Assembly (NCBI GenBank): GCA_029219465.1
Contig: JAQXTL010000002.1
Span: 1 to 64,000, forward strand
Direction of reading: 5' to 3'
DNA from: Methanobacteriaceae archaeon
GTDB lineage: Archaea > Methanobacteriota > Methanobacteria > Methanobacteriales > Methanobacteriaceae
Length of the DNA stretch: 64,000 bases
Positions 8,678-17,800 of this stretch are shown one piece after another (positions within the stretch are counted from its first letter, which is position 1; each line of letters begins with the position of its first letter). A program made the translations under genes and the position numbers. The notes below the pieces were generated by a model. The model did not search any database and was not told the DNA's origin. It worked only from the letters and a program-made list of their open reading frames with translations.

Positions 8678-9421
8678 TTATAACTTATTTCTCGCATATT
8701 TTCCAAATAAAAATTTTTCTCCGCCAAGATTATTGAGAAAAATCTCTATTTCTTCTTCTGTAATGTTATACACCATATAAGAATTGCTAATTTTACCTCT
8801 AAGTTTTTTTGAACAAAGAGAACCTGCATTAACAACTATTGTATTATTTATTTTCCAGATATTTGGAACATGTTTGTGTCCAGATAATACCAAATCAACA
8901 TCATGAGTTGTTAATGTTTTTAAAACATCCCCTGCATCGGATAAAACATTACGTTCACGTCCTGTTTGAGGAATAGGAATCACATGATGGTGAAGAGCTA
9001 CAATAGCGAAATTTTCATTAATAGCACATTCATCTAATTGATGTTCTAACCACAAATGTTGAGGATTGCCAATATGGCCTTTATTTTCATCTGGAGAACT
9101 GCTGTCTATTCCCATAACAGTTAAATCATCATCCATTGTTAATTTCCAGCTACGCTCACCTATTACTTCTTCAAAAGTTTGGTAACCTAAATTACGTGCA
9201 TCATGGTTTCCCGGAACTGCAAATAACGGTGCTTCAAACATCTCCAAATATTTGGTAGCCTGTTTATATTCAGCATAATAACCATTACTAGTTATATCTC
9301 CAGTTAAAATAATCATATCAGGCTGCAAATAATTTATTTCACTTACTGCCCGCATAAAAACTTCTTCATTAAATTCAGAATCGCCAATATGTAAATCTGA
9401 AATATGTACAATAACAGTCAT
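8678..9421 (-). CDS. CpdA/Icc-like metallophosphoesterase
   Basis: A 247-residue calcineurin-fold phosphoesterase. All dimetal motifs are present in order: ISDLHIGD (about 7-14), LTGDIT, VPGNHDAR, ALHHHVIP and LSGHKHVPN. This set is typical of the 3',5'-cyclic nucleotide phosphodiesterase (CpdA/Icc) branch, although the same fold covers many other phosphodiesters. It begins 5 bases after the NAC stop with no clear SD of its own, suggesting translational coupling. It lies two genes from a cyclase-like protein, which makes a cyclic-nucleotide role worth testing. Confidence 0.8.
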   Translation of the reverse strand: MTVIVHISDLHIGDSEFNEEVFMRAVSEINYLQPDMIILTGDITSNGYYAEYKQATKYLEMFEAPLFAVPGNHDARNLGYQTFEEVIGERSWKLTMDDDLTVMGIDSSSPDENKGHIGNPQHLWLEHQLDECAINENFAIVALHHHVIPIPQTGRERNVLSDAGDVLKTLTTHDVDLVLSGHKHVPNIWKINNTIVVNAGSLCSKKLRGKISNSYMVYNITEEEIEIFLNNLGGEKFLFGKYARNKL

Positions 9422-9426
9422 TTTAT

Positions 9427-9777
9427 CTATTGATTTAACTTCATGATAGCTTCTGCAAGGTCTCCTTTACATTCTTCAAGTGCTGCTTTTGCATCATCTT
9501 TAGAAACACCTGCACTGTTAGCTACCATTTCAATATCTTCTTCAGGAATTTCAATTTCATATTCAAGTTCTACTTCACGAGCTTTACCATCAATTTGGTA
9601 AGTTTCCTGACCCATTACATTCATTAAACTTACACTAGGATTATCAATAATCAACTCTTTTTCATCAAAACGGATAATAACTTCACGAACACCGTCAAGG
9701 TCTTCCATTTTCATACCCATTTTTTTCATTTGTCTTTCCATCTGTTTCATTTGTTTTTTATTCATACCAGGTATCAT
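9427..9777 (-). CDS. nac: Nascent polypeptide-associated complex protein
   Basis: A 116-residue archaeal NAC, a ribosome-bound chaperone that forms a homodimer at the exit tunnel. The K/M-rich start (NKKQMKQMERQMKKMGMKM), the small NAC beta-barrel (about 28-70, VREVIIRFDEKELIIDNPSV) and the C-terminal UBA domain (about 76-116, IPEEDIEMVANSAGVSKDDA) are all present at standard length. GAGGATT precedes the ATG. It heads the minus-strand cluster of phosphoesterase, NYN protein and cyclase-like protein. Confidence 0.93.
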   Translation of the reverse strand: MIPGMNKKQMKQMERQMKKMGMKMEDLDGVREVIIRFDEKELIIDNPSVSLMNVMGQETYQIDGKAREVELEYEIEIPEEDIEMVANSAGVSKDDAKAALEECKGDLAEAIMKLNQ

Positions 9778-9887
9778 AATAAAATCCTCATAAGATTAAC
9801 TGTTTATAATTATATTATTAATTATTATTAAAACTTGCTTAAATGATAATAAAATTAGAGTTAAATTGAATTTTAATAAAAAAATAT

Positions 9888-11648
9888 TTAGAGATTATTT
9901 ATCAATTCTTTTTCATAATCCAATAATTCCACAACATGATTTAGTGAATAAAGAAGTGGACTGTTATTGTCTTTAAATTCCCCACCATCGATTATTTTAA
10001 TCATTTCATCTTTCATTTCATCAGATAATTCATAAATTTCCATGTAATTTAAAATAGTGTAGGAAATATTGATTATTTTAGACTGTAAATAGTATAATTC
10101 TTCATTTTCACTTGTTAGTTGAATATTTTCACGAATCATATTGCTTATAACAATAAGAGATGTTTTATTAAATGAAGATTTGCCTTCACATTTTGATTTG
10201 ATCATTTCAACAAACTGTTTATTCAATTTATAGGATGATTTTAGATTATTTTTAGTTTCTTTTTCAATTGAAAATGGTAAAAATCCATAGTTAATTATAT
10301 TTACAACCAAAATAGCTGTAAAAACCCATAATATTTTTAATTCAATAGCTTTAGGCGGTGCAATACAAAGTAATGATGCTGATAGAGACATTACAGTCAT
10401 AAAGAAAAATCTTACAGGCCGATTTTTAATTGATAAAAGTATACCTACAGTCCCTATAAGAAGTGCAACACCAACATATGATTTTGTAGATATTGGAATA
10501 AACGGAAGAGCAATCAAAATTATTAAAAATGCAAAACTACCTACAAATGTTCCGATAACACGGCTTTTAACACTATGCAATACATCATCAATATGAGGAA
10601 GCATTATTGAAATTGCTGCAAAATAAAGCCATGTTGCATATGGAAAATTAAATAAAACAGTTATAATTTCACATAAAGTTAAAACTAAAGCCATTTTAAA
10701 AGCAAAAGTAAATTTAGCTGATTTAAACGAAAACTGCCTTTTAACCAATGGTTTTACAATACCAATAACTGCTTTCATATCAGGAATATTATCTGATGTT
10801 TTATCATGTGAATTTTCAAGCTCATTTTTTATGACTTTTAAGTTTAAAACAACAAGATTCATTTCCTCATGTTCAACAGGAATGTTTTCAATATCAAATG
10901 TTTTAGATTCTTTAAAATCGTTTAAAACAATTTTAATATAGTTTAATTCATTTAATGATAAATCACATTTAGATATAACCCACCCGATAAACTGAAGAGA
11001 TTTTATAATATTCAAATAAGATTCATTTTTTTGAGTTGGGAAAAACTTATGCTCAAATTTTGAAAATGCACTTCTATAAAATCCATCAGCAACATTGAAA
11101 TTTTCAATTGCCACTTCTTTCCCATCCAATTTCAACTCAACAGCACCGATAATCTCATCAATTAATGAAGATACAGTGTATTTATTAAAATTTGAATATT
11201 TTTTCCCATTTAGCACCAGATTAAACCCAACAATAAATACTGCTCCAAATGCTAAAGACATTAATCTCATTGGTAAATCTTCAGGACCTACGGGTCTAGC
11301 AACCATAATTGTATATATCACTAAAAACGGCCGGTAGACATGAGTTCCAAATAAATGATAGGATGAAAATGTAGTTGCAAAAACTATAAAGAAAGTTAAA
11401 ACACATCCAAAAGAAGTAATTGGACTATTAATATATGCTCCTATCCCTAAAATTAGTAACAAAACCAGCAGTTTAACAAATGATGCTTTTGGTTTATATG
11501 ACAAATCATTTCCTAAATTCAGCAATGCTGCAATAAACACCATTAAACCAATTATCAGATTTGCCTTTCCAAATACTTTAATATAAAAAACCATGATTAA
11601 AACCATGGTGAAAATCAATAATAATCTAAATTTTAAAGCCTTTTTCAT
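9888..11648 (-). CDS. FUSC-family inner membrane protein
   Basis: A 586-residue membrane protein with two hydrophobic blocks (about residues 8-145 and 325-460), each of about five or six transmembrane segments, separated and followed by soluble helical regions. This two-block layout and motifs such as SVKSRVIGTFVGS match the fusaric-acid-resistance/aromatic acid exporter-like superfamily. The substrate is unknown. The gene is divergent from tag across about 70 bases, in which TATA-like elements lie on both strands. Confidence 0.7.
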   Translation of the reverse strand: MKKALKFRLLLIFTMVLIMVFYIKVFGKANLIIGLMVFIAALLNLGNDLSYKPKASFVKLLVLLLILGIGAYINSPITSFGCVLTFFIVFATTFSSYHLFGTHVYRPFLVIYTIMVARPVGPEDLPMRLMSLAFGAVFIVGFNLVLNGKKYSNFNKYTVSSLIDEIIGAVELKLDGKEVAIENFNVADGFYRSAFSKFEHKFFPTQKNESYLNIIKSLQFIGWVISKCDLSLNELNYIKIVLNDFKESKTFDIENIPVEHEEMNLVVLNLKVIKNELENSHDKTSDNIPDMKAVIGIVKPLVKRQFSFKSAKFTFAFKMALVLTLCEIITVLFNFPYATWLYFAAISIMLPHIDDVLHSVKSRVIGTFVGSFAFLIILIALPFIPISTKSYVGVALLIGTVGILLSIKNRPVRFFFMTVMSLSASLLCIAPPKAIELKILWVFTAILVVNIINYGFLPFSIEKETKNNLKSSYKLNKQFVEMIKSKCEGKSSFNKTSLIVISNMIRENIQLTSENEELYYLQSKIINISYTILNYMEIYELSDEMKDEMIKIIDGGEFKDNNSPLLYSLNHVVELLDYEKELINNL

Positions 11649-11719
11649 TTGTTAACCTTTTATAAAAAGTGGATTTTTTGCAATAATATATTTAAACAAA
11701 GTTTTTAATAATAATTTCT

Positions 11720-12256
11720 ATGACAAAAAAGAGATGTAGTTGGGTAAGCGATGATGAAATTTATATAAAATACCATGATGAAGAATGGGGCGTTCCAACT
11801 CATGATGACCATGAATTATTTGAAATGCTTGTTTTAGAGTCTTTTCAGGCAGGGCTTTCCTGGATTACAATTCTTAAAAAAAGAGAGAATTTTAGAAAGG
11901 CATTTGATGATTTTGATTATGTGAAAATCTCCCAATATGGTGAAGATAAGATTAATGAATTGCAAAACAACAAAGGAATCATCAGACACGAGTTAAAAAT
12001 CAATGCTGCAATAAAAAATGCTAAAGTGTTTATGGAAATTCAAAATGAATTTGGCAGTTTTGATAAATACATTTGGGGCTTTACAGATAGCAAAATTATT
12101 AAGGCTGAATTTAAAACTGAATCTGAACTTTCAAAGACAATTTCCAAAGATTTGAAAAAACGTGGGATGAGCTTTGTTGGCCCAACAATCATCTATTCAT
12201 ATCTTGAATCAATTGGAATTATTGACAATCATCAAGAAGACTGCTTTAAGTTTTAA
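11720..12256 (+). CDS. tag: DNA-3-methyladenine glycosylase I
   Basis: A 178-residue base-excision repair enzyme that removes 3-methyladenine from alkylated DNA. It begins with the zinc-binding region KKRCSWVSDDE, then the family core YHDEEWGVPTHDDHELFEMLVLE and FQAGLSWITILKKRENFRKAFD; the C-terminal zinc ligands appear in NHQEDC. Standard length. An IS element begins 14 bases after its stop codon, so the gene is intact but its original downstream sequence has been displaced. Confidence 0.95.
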   Translation: MTKKRCSWVSDDEIYIKYHDEEWGVPTHDDHELFEMLVLESFQAGLSWITILKKRENFRKAFDDFDYVKISQYGEDKINELQNNKGIIRHELKINAAIKNAKVFMEIQNEFGSFDKYIWGFTDSKIIKAEFKTESELSKTISKDLKKRGMSFVGPTIIYSYLESIGIIDNHQEDCFKF

Positions 12257-12269
12257 GTTATTTTTATAA

Positions 12270-12286
12270 GAGGTTTGTCAATAATT
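12270..12286 (+). repeat. Left terminal inverted repeat of the IS
   Basis: GAGGTTTGTCAATAATT; it matches the inverted right end at 14 of 17 positions, including nine in a row (GGTTTGTCA). Confidence 0.75.
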
Positions 12287-12542
12287 TAGTTTTTTAATAT
12301 TTTTCCCCATTTTGTTATTTTCTATATTAATTTTCGTTTGTTTTTAAATTTAAATGTTTTTATCAGTTTTTTCTATGATTGATTTTTGCTGTTTTTCCAA
12401 TCAGAAAAAGCAAATTTTTATTAAATTAAAATTTCAAAAATAGATTTGAACAGCAATTTTCTTAAAAAACATAAGTTTAAGTATAAATTGTTTGTTTCAG
12501 ATACGGCGTACTGTCTATCTTAATGATAAACATTTAACATTT

Positions 12543-14174
12543 TTAGTAGTGTTTTAATGTTAAATATGCTGTGTCAGTTAGATTAACTTGTCTTGTAAGG
12601 TTGTAAATGGTATTTCTTAGTTGGATTTCGTTGTCAACTGCATTTTTTGTAGTTCCGATTAATTTCAGAATGCCATCATCACCTTTCAAGAAACCATTAA
12701 TGCCTTCACTTCTTGAAAAACGAGATTTATAATGAATATTATGTCGTTTATCCAAGAATTTATTGGTCATATCAAAAATCAGGTCTGAAATTCTATCTTC
12801 TATTATTTTTATGCAGTTTTCACTTCGAGGACATCCTTTGCAAGAATATGTTTTAAAAATATGTCGTTTCTTTTTGCAAATGTCTGGAAGATTATCATCC
12901 TCATGTGGTTTGCGATGATTAATTTCTATAGGGTCCAGATGTCTCATAAAACGACCAATAGGACAGGTATAACCATTTTTAACCCTTTCAAATCCTTTTC
13001 TATTTGAATCTTTTCTTTTTTCTTCATGCTCGTTTTCACGCCTTAATTTATTGTTATGTTCTTCTGCAATCTTTTTAGGCATGATTAATGCATTTATTTT
13101 ATGAATGAATAAGTAATAGAGGTTTTCTGTAGTGAAATAACCAGAATCTGCAATTAAAATATGTTCGCGCATTCTTTTTCTTATTTCACGAGTGTTCCAT
13201 CTTTGTCCAAATTCACGTTGCATCTTTATGAAAAGTTCAATAGTTTTATAAAGATTTTTTAAAACGTATTTGATTGTTTTTTGGTCATTAGGTTCTGCTA
13301 ATAATATTCCAGCCAATATTATATGATTTTCAGTCATCAATTCTTGCAAATTGAATGCAAAATCAAAGATTCCTCTTTTCGTTTTCATCCAACAAGCCTC
13401 AGGAAATGTAATAGAAACACTATCAACATCCCTTTCAACCATAACTTTCAAATAAATATCCTTTTTAGAATACACATTGTAATTGTAAATTTTAACTCTT
13501 TTTAAGGCCAAATTAATTGTTTTACACATTTCTTTATCATTTTCAAAAATTTCCAATTTTTCTTTTAATCCATTTATTGTGCGATTAATGGATGATGACG
13601 TATTATTATGTAATAAACCCCATTCATGTACTTGTATTAATGCATCTAACTCTTTTACACTAATTTTGTAGTACCGTGATCCTCTGACAAGAGCATCGGT
13701 TCCATCAACAAATAATTTAACAAAATCTAAGAAGTGTAAATCATTTAATAAGACCAATGTACTTACAAAAACTTTTTTAATTATTTCTGCATCACTATTA
13801 TTTAAAAAATTAGCGAATGTATTGCGTGTTGGCTTTAATCCACATGTAACGATTAAAAGAAATTTATTTTTCCTACATTCTTCTTCCATTTTAGTATAAT
13901 TGGTAATATCAATGCTAAAACAATATAAAACCACTATTAAAAGTAGTGTTCGAGGATAAGCAGGACGTCCAGGTTTAGATACAAATTCAGCATCCAATTG
14001 AGCCATTAAACTTTGAATCATATTAGTGAATGCAAAATTACAAATCGTTAACAACATTTTAGGACAATCCTCCTCTTCTTTAAGTTTTTTTATCATACTA
14101 CCATCATTATACTCTTTCAATTCTATAATTGACATATAAAATCCAAGAGTAAGATTATTTAAAGAATTATTCAT
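12543..14174 (-). CDS. Transposase, IS1182-like (DDE)
   Basis: A 543-residue DDE transposase. The N-terminal region GRPAYPRTLLLIVVLYCF matches the IS1182-type helical start. Likely catalytic residues are D in LFVDGTDALVRG, D in ILIADSGYFTTENLYYL, and E in SRSEGINGFLKGD. A cysteine-rich stretch (CPIGR, SCKGCPRSENC) matches the zinc-ribbon insertion common in this family. The frame is undamaged. The ATG at 14172-14174 is used; a later Met (MSIIELKEYN) is possible. The element sits between tag and the first adhesin-like gene. Confidence 0.85.
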   Translation of the reverse strand: MNNSLNNLTLGFYMSIIELKEYNDGSMIKKLKEEEDCPKMLLTICNFAFTNMIQSLMAQLDAEFVSKPGRPAYPRTLLLIVVLYCFSIDITNYTKMEEECRKNKFLLIVTCGLKPTRNTFANFLNNSDAEIIKKVFVSTLVLLNDLHFLDFVKLFVDGTDALVRGSRYYKISVKELDALIQVHEWGLLHNNTSSSINRTINGLKEKLEIFENDKEMCKTINLALKRVKIYNYNVYSKKDIYLKVMVERDVDSVSITFPEACWMKTKRGIFDFAFNLQELMTENHIILAGILLAEPNDQKTIKYVLKNLYKTIELFIKMQREFGQRWNTREIRKRMREHILIADSGYFTTENLYYLFIHKINALIMPKKIAEEHNNKLRRENEHEEKRKDSNRKGFERVKNGYTCPIGRFMRHLDPIEINHRKPHEDDNLPDICKKKRHIFKTYSCKGCPRSENCIKIIEDRISDLIFDMTNKFLDKRHNIHYKSRFSRSEGINGFLKGDDGILKLIGTTKNAVDNEIQLRNTIYNLTRQVNLTDTAYLTLKHY

Positions 14175-14786
14175 AGGTTTTAATTTTAAATAAAAATTTT
14201 CACAAAACTAAATAAAATCCAATAAAAATTAAATTTAACATATAAAAATTCATGTTACAATACTATAAATAATTCTTATATAATTATATATAATTTAACT
14301 TATTTAAAACTTATTATATCTAATTTTAAGTAATATTAAACTAAATTAAAGTAATTAAAAGAATATTAATAAAGTATTTCTAATTTAAAGAATTTATAAT
14401 GGAAAAAATTAGTTGATATCAGTTAAGTTGATCAAAATTTTTCAGACGAAAAAATTGCGAGAAAAACATGAAAATAAAAATTTCGTAAAAACAAAAAATA
14501 AGCAATAAAAATATGAATTTATTAAAATAAAGAAAAATTAACTATGAAAATTAGAAAAATAAGAAAAATTAAGAAAATATGGATTTAATGACAAACCCCA
14601 TAAAAAATACTTTGCAATAGCAATATGTCCTTGACGAATAATATTAAATTTCATGACGCTAGTTATTTAGTGTAAAGAAAGTATTATCAAATAAGTAGTC
14701 ATCATGAATAACTATCATTTTATGAAGCAAATATTCATTTTAATAAAAGGAAATTTTCAATCAATATATCAAAAAAATAAAAAAAG
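14175..14786. other. Non-coding region: IS right end and spacer before the adhesin terminator
   Basis: The first 409 bases belong to the IS right end, are extremely AT-rich and contain no convincing gene. The remainder, 14604-14786, is host sequence between the IS and the adhesin terminator; its only minus-strand frame with an ATG is 18 codons long once the IS is removed, and it has no SD. I see no RNA gene here. Confidence 0.5.
14583..14599 (-). repeat. Right terminal inverted repeat of the IS
   Basis: ATTTAATGACAAACCCC on the plus strand, the inverted partner of 12270-12286. It is followed directly by ATAA, which also precedes the left end. Confidence 0.75.
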
Positions 14787-14809
14787 AGAGTATTAAAAAA
14801 TAATACTCT
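14787..14809 (-). terminator. Terminator of the first adhesin-like gene
   Basis: AGAGTATTA and TAATACTCT form 9-base arms around a 5-base loop that overlaps the stop codon of the adhesin gene; the minus strand then continues into TTTTTTTATTTTTTT. Confidence 0.7.
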
Positions 14810-17800
14810 TAAGCAGGAATTTCACCAGCAGATAATGTTTTAGACATTTCAACTTTGAAAAGTCTATCTGGATCAGTTAAAGAACCAATTGAAACTTTAA
14901 TTACATTTTCACCTTCTTTAAAGTCACCAGCATCAAATGAGAATACTCCAACACCATTTACAACATCAAATTTAACTTCAACATCATCATTTAATGTAGC
15001 AAACATGTCAAATACTGGTAAATTAGATGCTACAACATCTTTATCATAAAATGTAATAGAATATGTTCCAGGAGTTACACAAGTTATTTCCTTAAATGCA
15101 ATTCCAGTAGTGTTGATTCTAGGACACATTGTTCCGTAACCTACAACACCAGTATCATTATCCCAAGTTACAATTTGGTTTTTACCATACCAGTTGGTAC
15201 CAATATTTAATCTTAAAGAAGCATTAAATGCACCAGGACCATAGATTCCAGCAGGGTTTGCACTTAATTCACCTAAGATCATCATACTTGGACCTCTAGC
15301 ATTTCTATAAATTGCATTTTCAACAACCACAGGTTCAACTGCATTTTTAGCTAAATCATAACCTTCATTGAATCTAATTCCTTCTAAAACATTGTCAGAA
15401 ATTAAATTGCTTTTTATGACAATTCCAGTTGTGTGGTTTGCATCAACAGAGATTCCTAAATGATTCCAAGTAATGTTGTTTTTGGTAATTGTTACATTTA
15501 CTGCAGAATTGTTTAAGAATATTCCGTATCCTCTAGGACCTTCAGGAACTAAGTTAGTGTACAATCCAATGCTATCATAGATTTTATTGTTTGTGATATT
15601 GGAATTTGCAACTCCATAATCATATTTAATTCCGTAGTTGTTCTTTTCTAATAAATTATCAGCAATAGTTAATTTATTTGAGTCATAAGCATAGATTCCA
15701 CTTTCAAACAAGTAAATAGAGTTATTATTAATTTTAATATTCTCTGAATTAGCAATAGCTATTCCATATCCAGGAAGTGAAATTGTACTTTTCATGTAAC
15801 TATCAAGTTTGGATTCATCTAATTTATTTGAAATATTGTTTCCAGAAATTACAACATTGTATCCATTGTCAATAACAATTGCATCATTCATGTTTGAAAC
15901 AATTGTGAAATCGGAAATTGTTACATTATTTGCCATTATAGTAAATACTGCGCAATTAGCTTTAGCATTTAAAGTAGAGTTGTTTTCAGAATAAATATTC
16001 AATGATTTATCAACAGTTAATGCAATATTATCATAGTTTTTACCTAAAAATTCAACTTTACTTCCTTCAGCACAATTATCTAAAATATTTTGAATTTCTG
16101 AATTTGGTAAGTTTGCATCAACAAATACCACATTTGTTTTATCAGACATTGCAATTAAGCTATCTGCACTAACTGGTCTGTATTGATTATCACCCGCAAA
16201 TTTTGAGGTAATATTAAAAGATCCAGAATCATTTAACTTAATTTGTGCAACACCATTTTGATTAGTTGTATTTACAACAGTTTTACCGTTAAATACAAAT
16301 GAAATCTCTTTATTAGCTAATGGTTTACCATTTTTGTCTTTTAAAGTTACAGTATAAATTTTACTGGAATCAGCAGCAAATGTTTTATTATAGCTTAATA
16401 ATTGAGAATCCATTTTTGAAACAGCAACACTGCTGGTTGTTTTAATTGGTTTATAATATGTATTTCCTAAGTAATTTAACACAACTGCATAAGTTTTTTC
16501 AGTTGGGAATACTACATCAATACTAGCCTGACCTCTAGCATTAGTTATTCTTGAATAGGTTTTACCATTAACAGCAATAGTAATTTTTTGACTAGATAAT
16601 GTTTTTCCAGCAGTTGTTTTTAAAGCTACAGTGTATGTTTTTTTCTCATTTGGAAGAACTGAAAGAGTTGGAGCTACAAATTTAGTAGCAGCCTTAGCAA
16701 CTACAATTTTACCAGTTGCAGAAGTTGCCCTGTAGATTTTGCTTCCAGAATAACTTGCATATACTTTATATGAACCTAATTTTGCAAACTTAACTTTAAG
16801 TGAAACAAGCCCATTACTATTGGTTGTTTTTGTATAAGTTTTACCATTTAATTTAATAGTTACTTTTTGATTTGCAATTCCTTTACCATCAGCATTTTTT
16901 AAAGAAATTGTATAGGTTTTATAAGTATTTGGAAGAATTGTAACTGTAGGAGTTGCCAATTTAGCAGTTTTAGATGAATATTTAACATATAAGTAATTTG
17001 TTTTTGAAACTGCTTTGTATTTGTTAGTACCTGCAAATTTGATATGAACAGAATATACTCCTTTATTAAGTTTAAGTCTAATTTTTGCAACACCGTTTTT
17101 ATCTGTTTTTACAGAGTAAGTTTTACCATTTACTTTGAAAGTTACAGTTTGATATGCAATTGCTTTTCCTGATGCATCTTTTAAAGTAATTGAATAATAA
17201 TCATACATTTTAGGAATCATGTACATATTTGAAGCATATATCTTGGAATATGATTTTTTAACAACTACACTAGCTTTAGCTTCACTTGAAGTGTAATCAA
17301 TATCATCACCAACAAAGTTAGCGGTTATTGCATAGGTTCCTTCTTTAGCGATGGAAATTTTTATTTGAGCAACACCATTAGCATCAGTTTGAGCAGTTAA
17401 AGTTTTACCGTTGATTTTAAATACAATACTTTGATAAGCAACAGGAGTTCCATCAATATCAGTTAAAGTTGCTTTGAAAATTGCATTTGAACTAGGATAT
17501 GTAACCATATTGGATATAGTGAGTTTTGTATCAGTTACATTACCTGGTATGAACTTATCATCAACATTAAATAATCTATAAGGTCTGTAAGGCATAGAGT
17601 AAATATTATTTCCAGTACCGGGGAAACTTGCAAGTAAAACATTTTCAGAGTCATAAAACTCATCTGGATAGAATCTTACAGTTGCAGTACCATTTTGTAT
17701 CATTACAACTTTACAAGCATCTCCTTCTTTAGGTGCTTTTTGTCTGCCATTAATATCCAAATCTTTTTTCATCATGTAGAAAGTAACAGGAATAGAACTG

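Larger units (their letters stand above)
12270..14599. mobile_element. Complete IS1182-like insertion sequence (about 2.33 kb)
   Basis: The element holds one transposase gene and is bounded by imperfect inverted repeats: GAGGTTTGTCAATAATT at 12270-12286 and, inverted, GGGGTTTGTCATTAAAT from 14599 back to 14583 (14 of 17 match). The flanks read ATAA at 12266-12269 and ATAA at 14600-14603, a possible 4-base target duplication. The ends contain unusually long non-coding stretches (about 255 and 410 bases) beside the gene. The transposase frame is intact, so the element may be active. Confidence 0.8.

Noticed and set aside
14604-14665. Short minus-strand peptide (MKFNIIRQGHIAIAKYFL) interrupted by the IS
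   Set aside because: When the IS is removed the frame ends after 18 codons at the join, and it has no SD; not a disrupted gene I can support.
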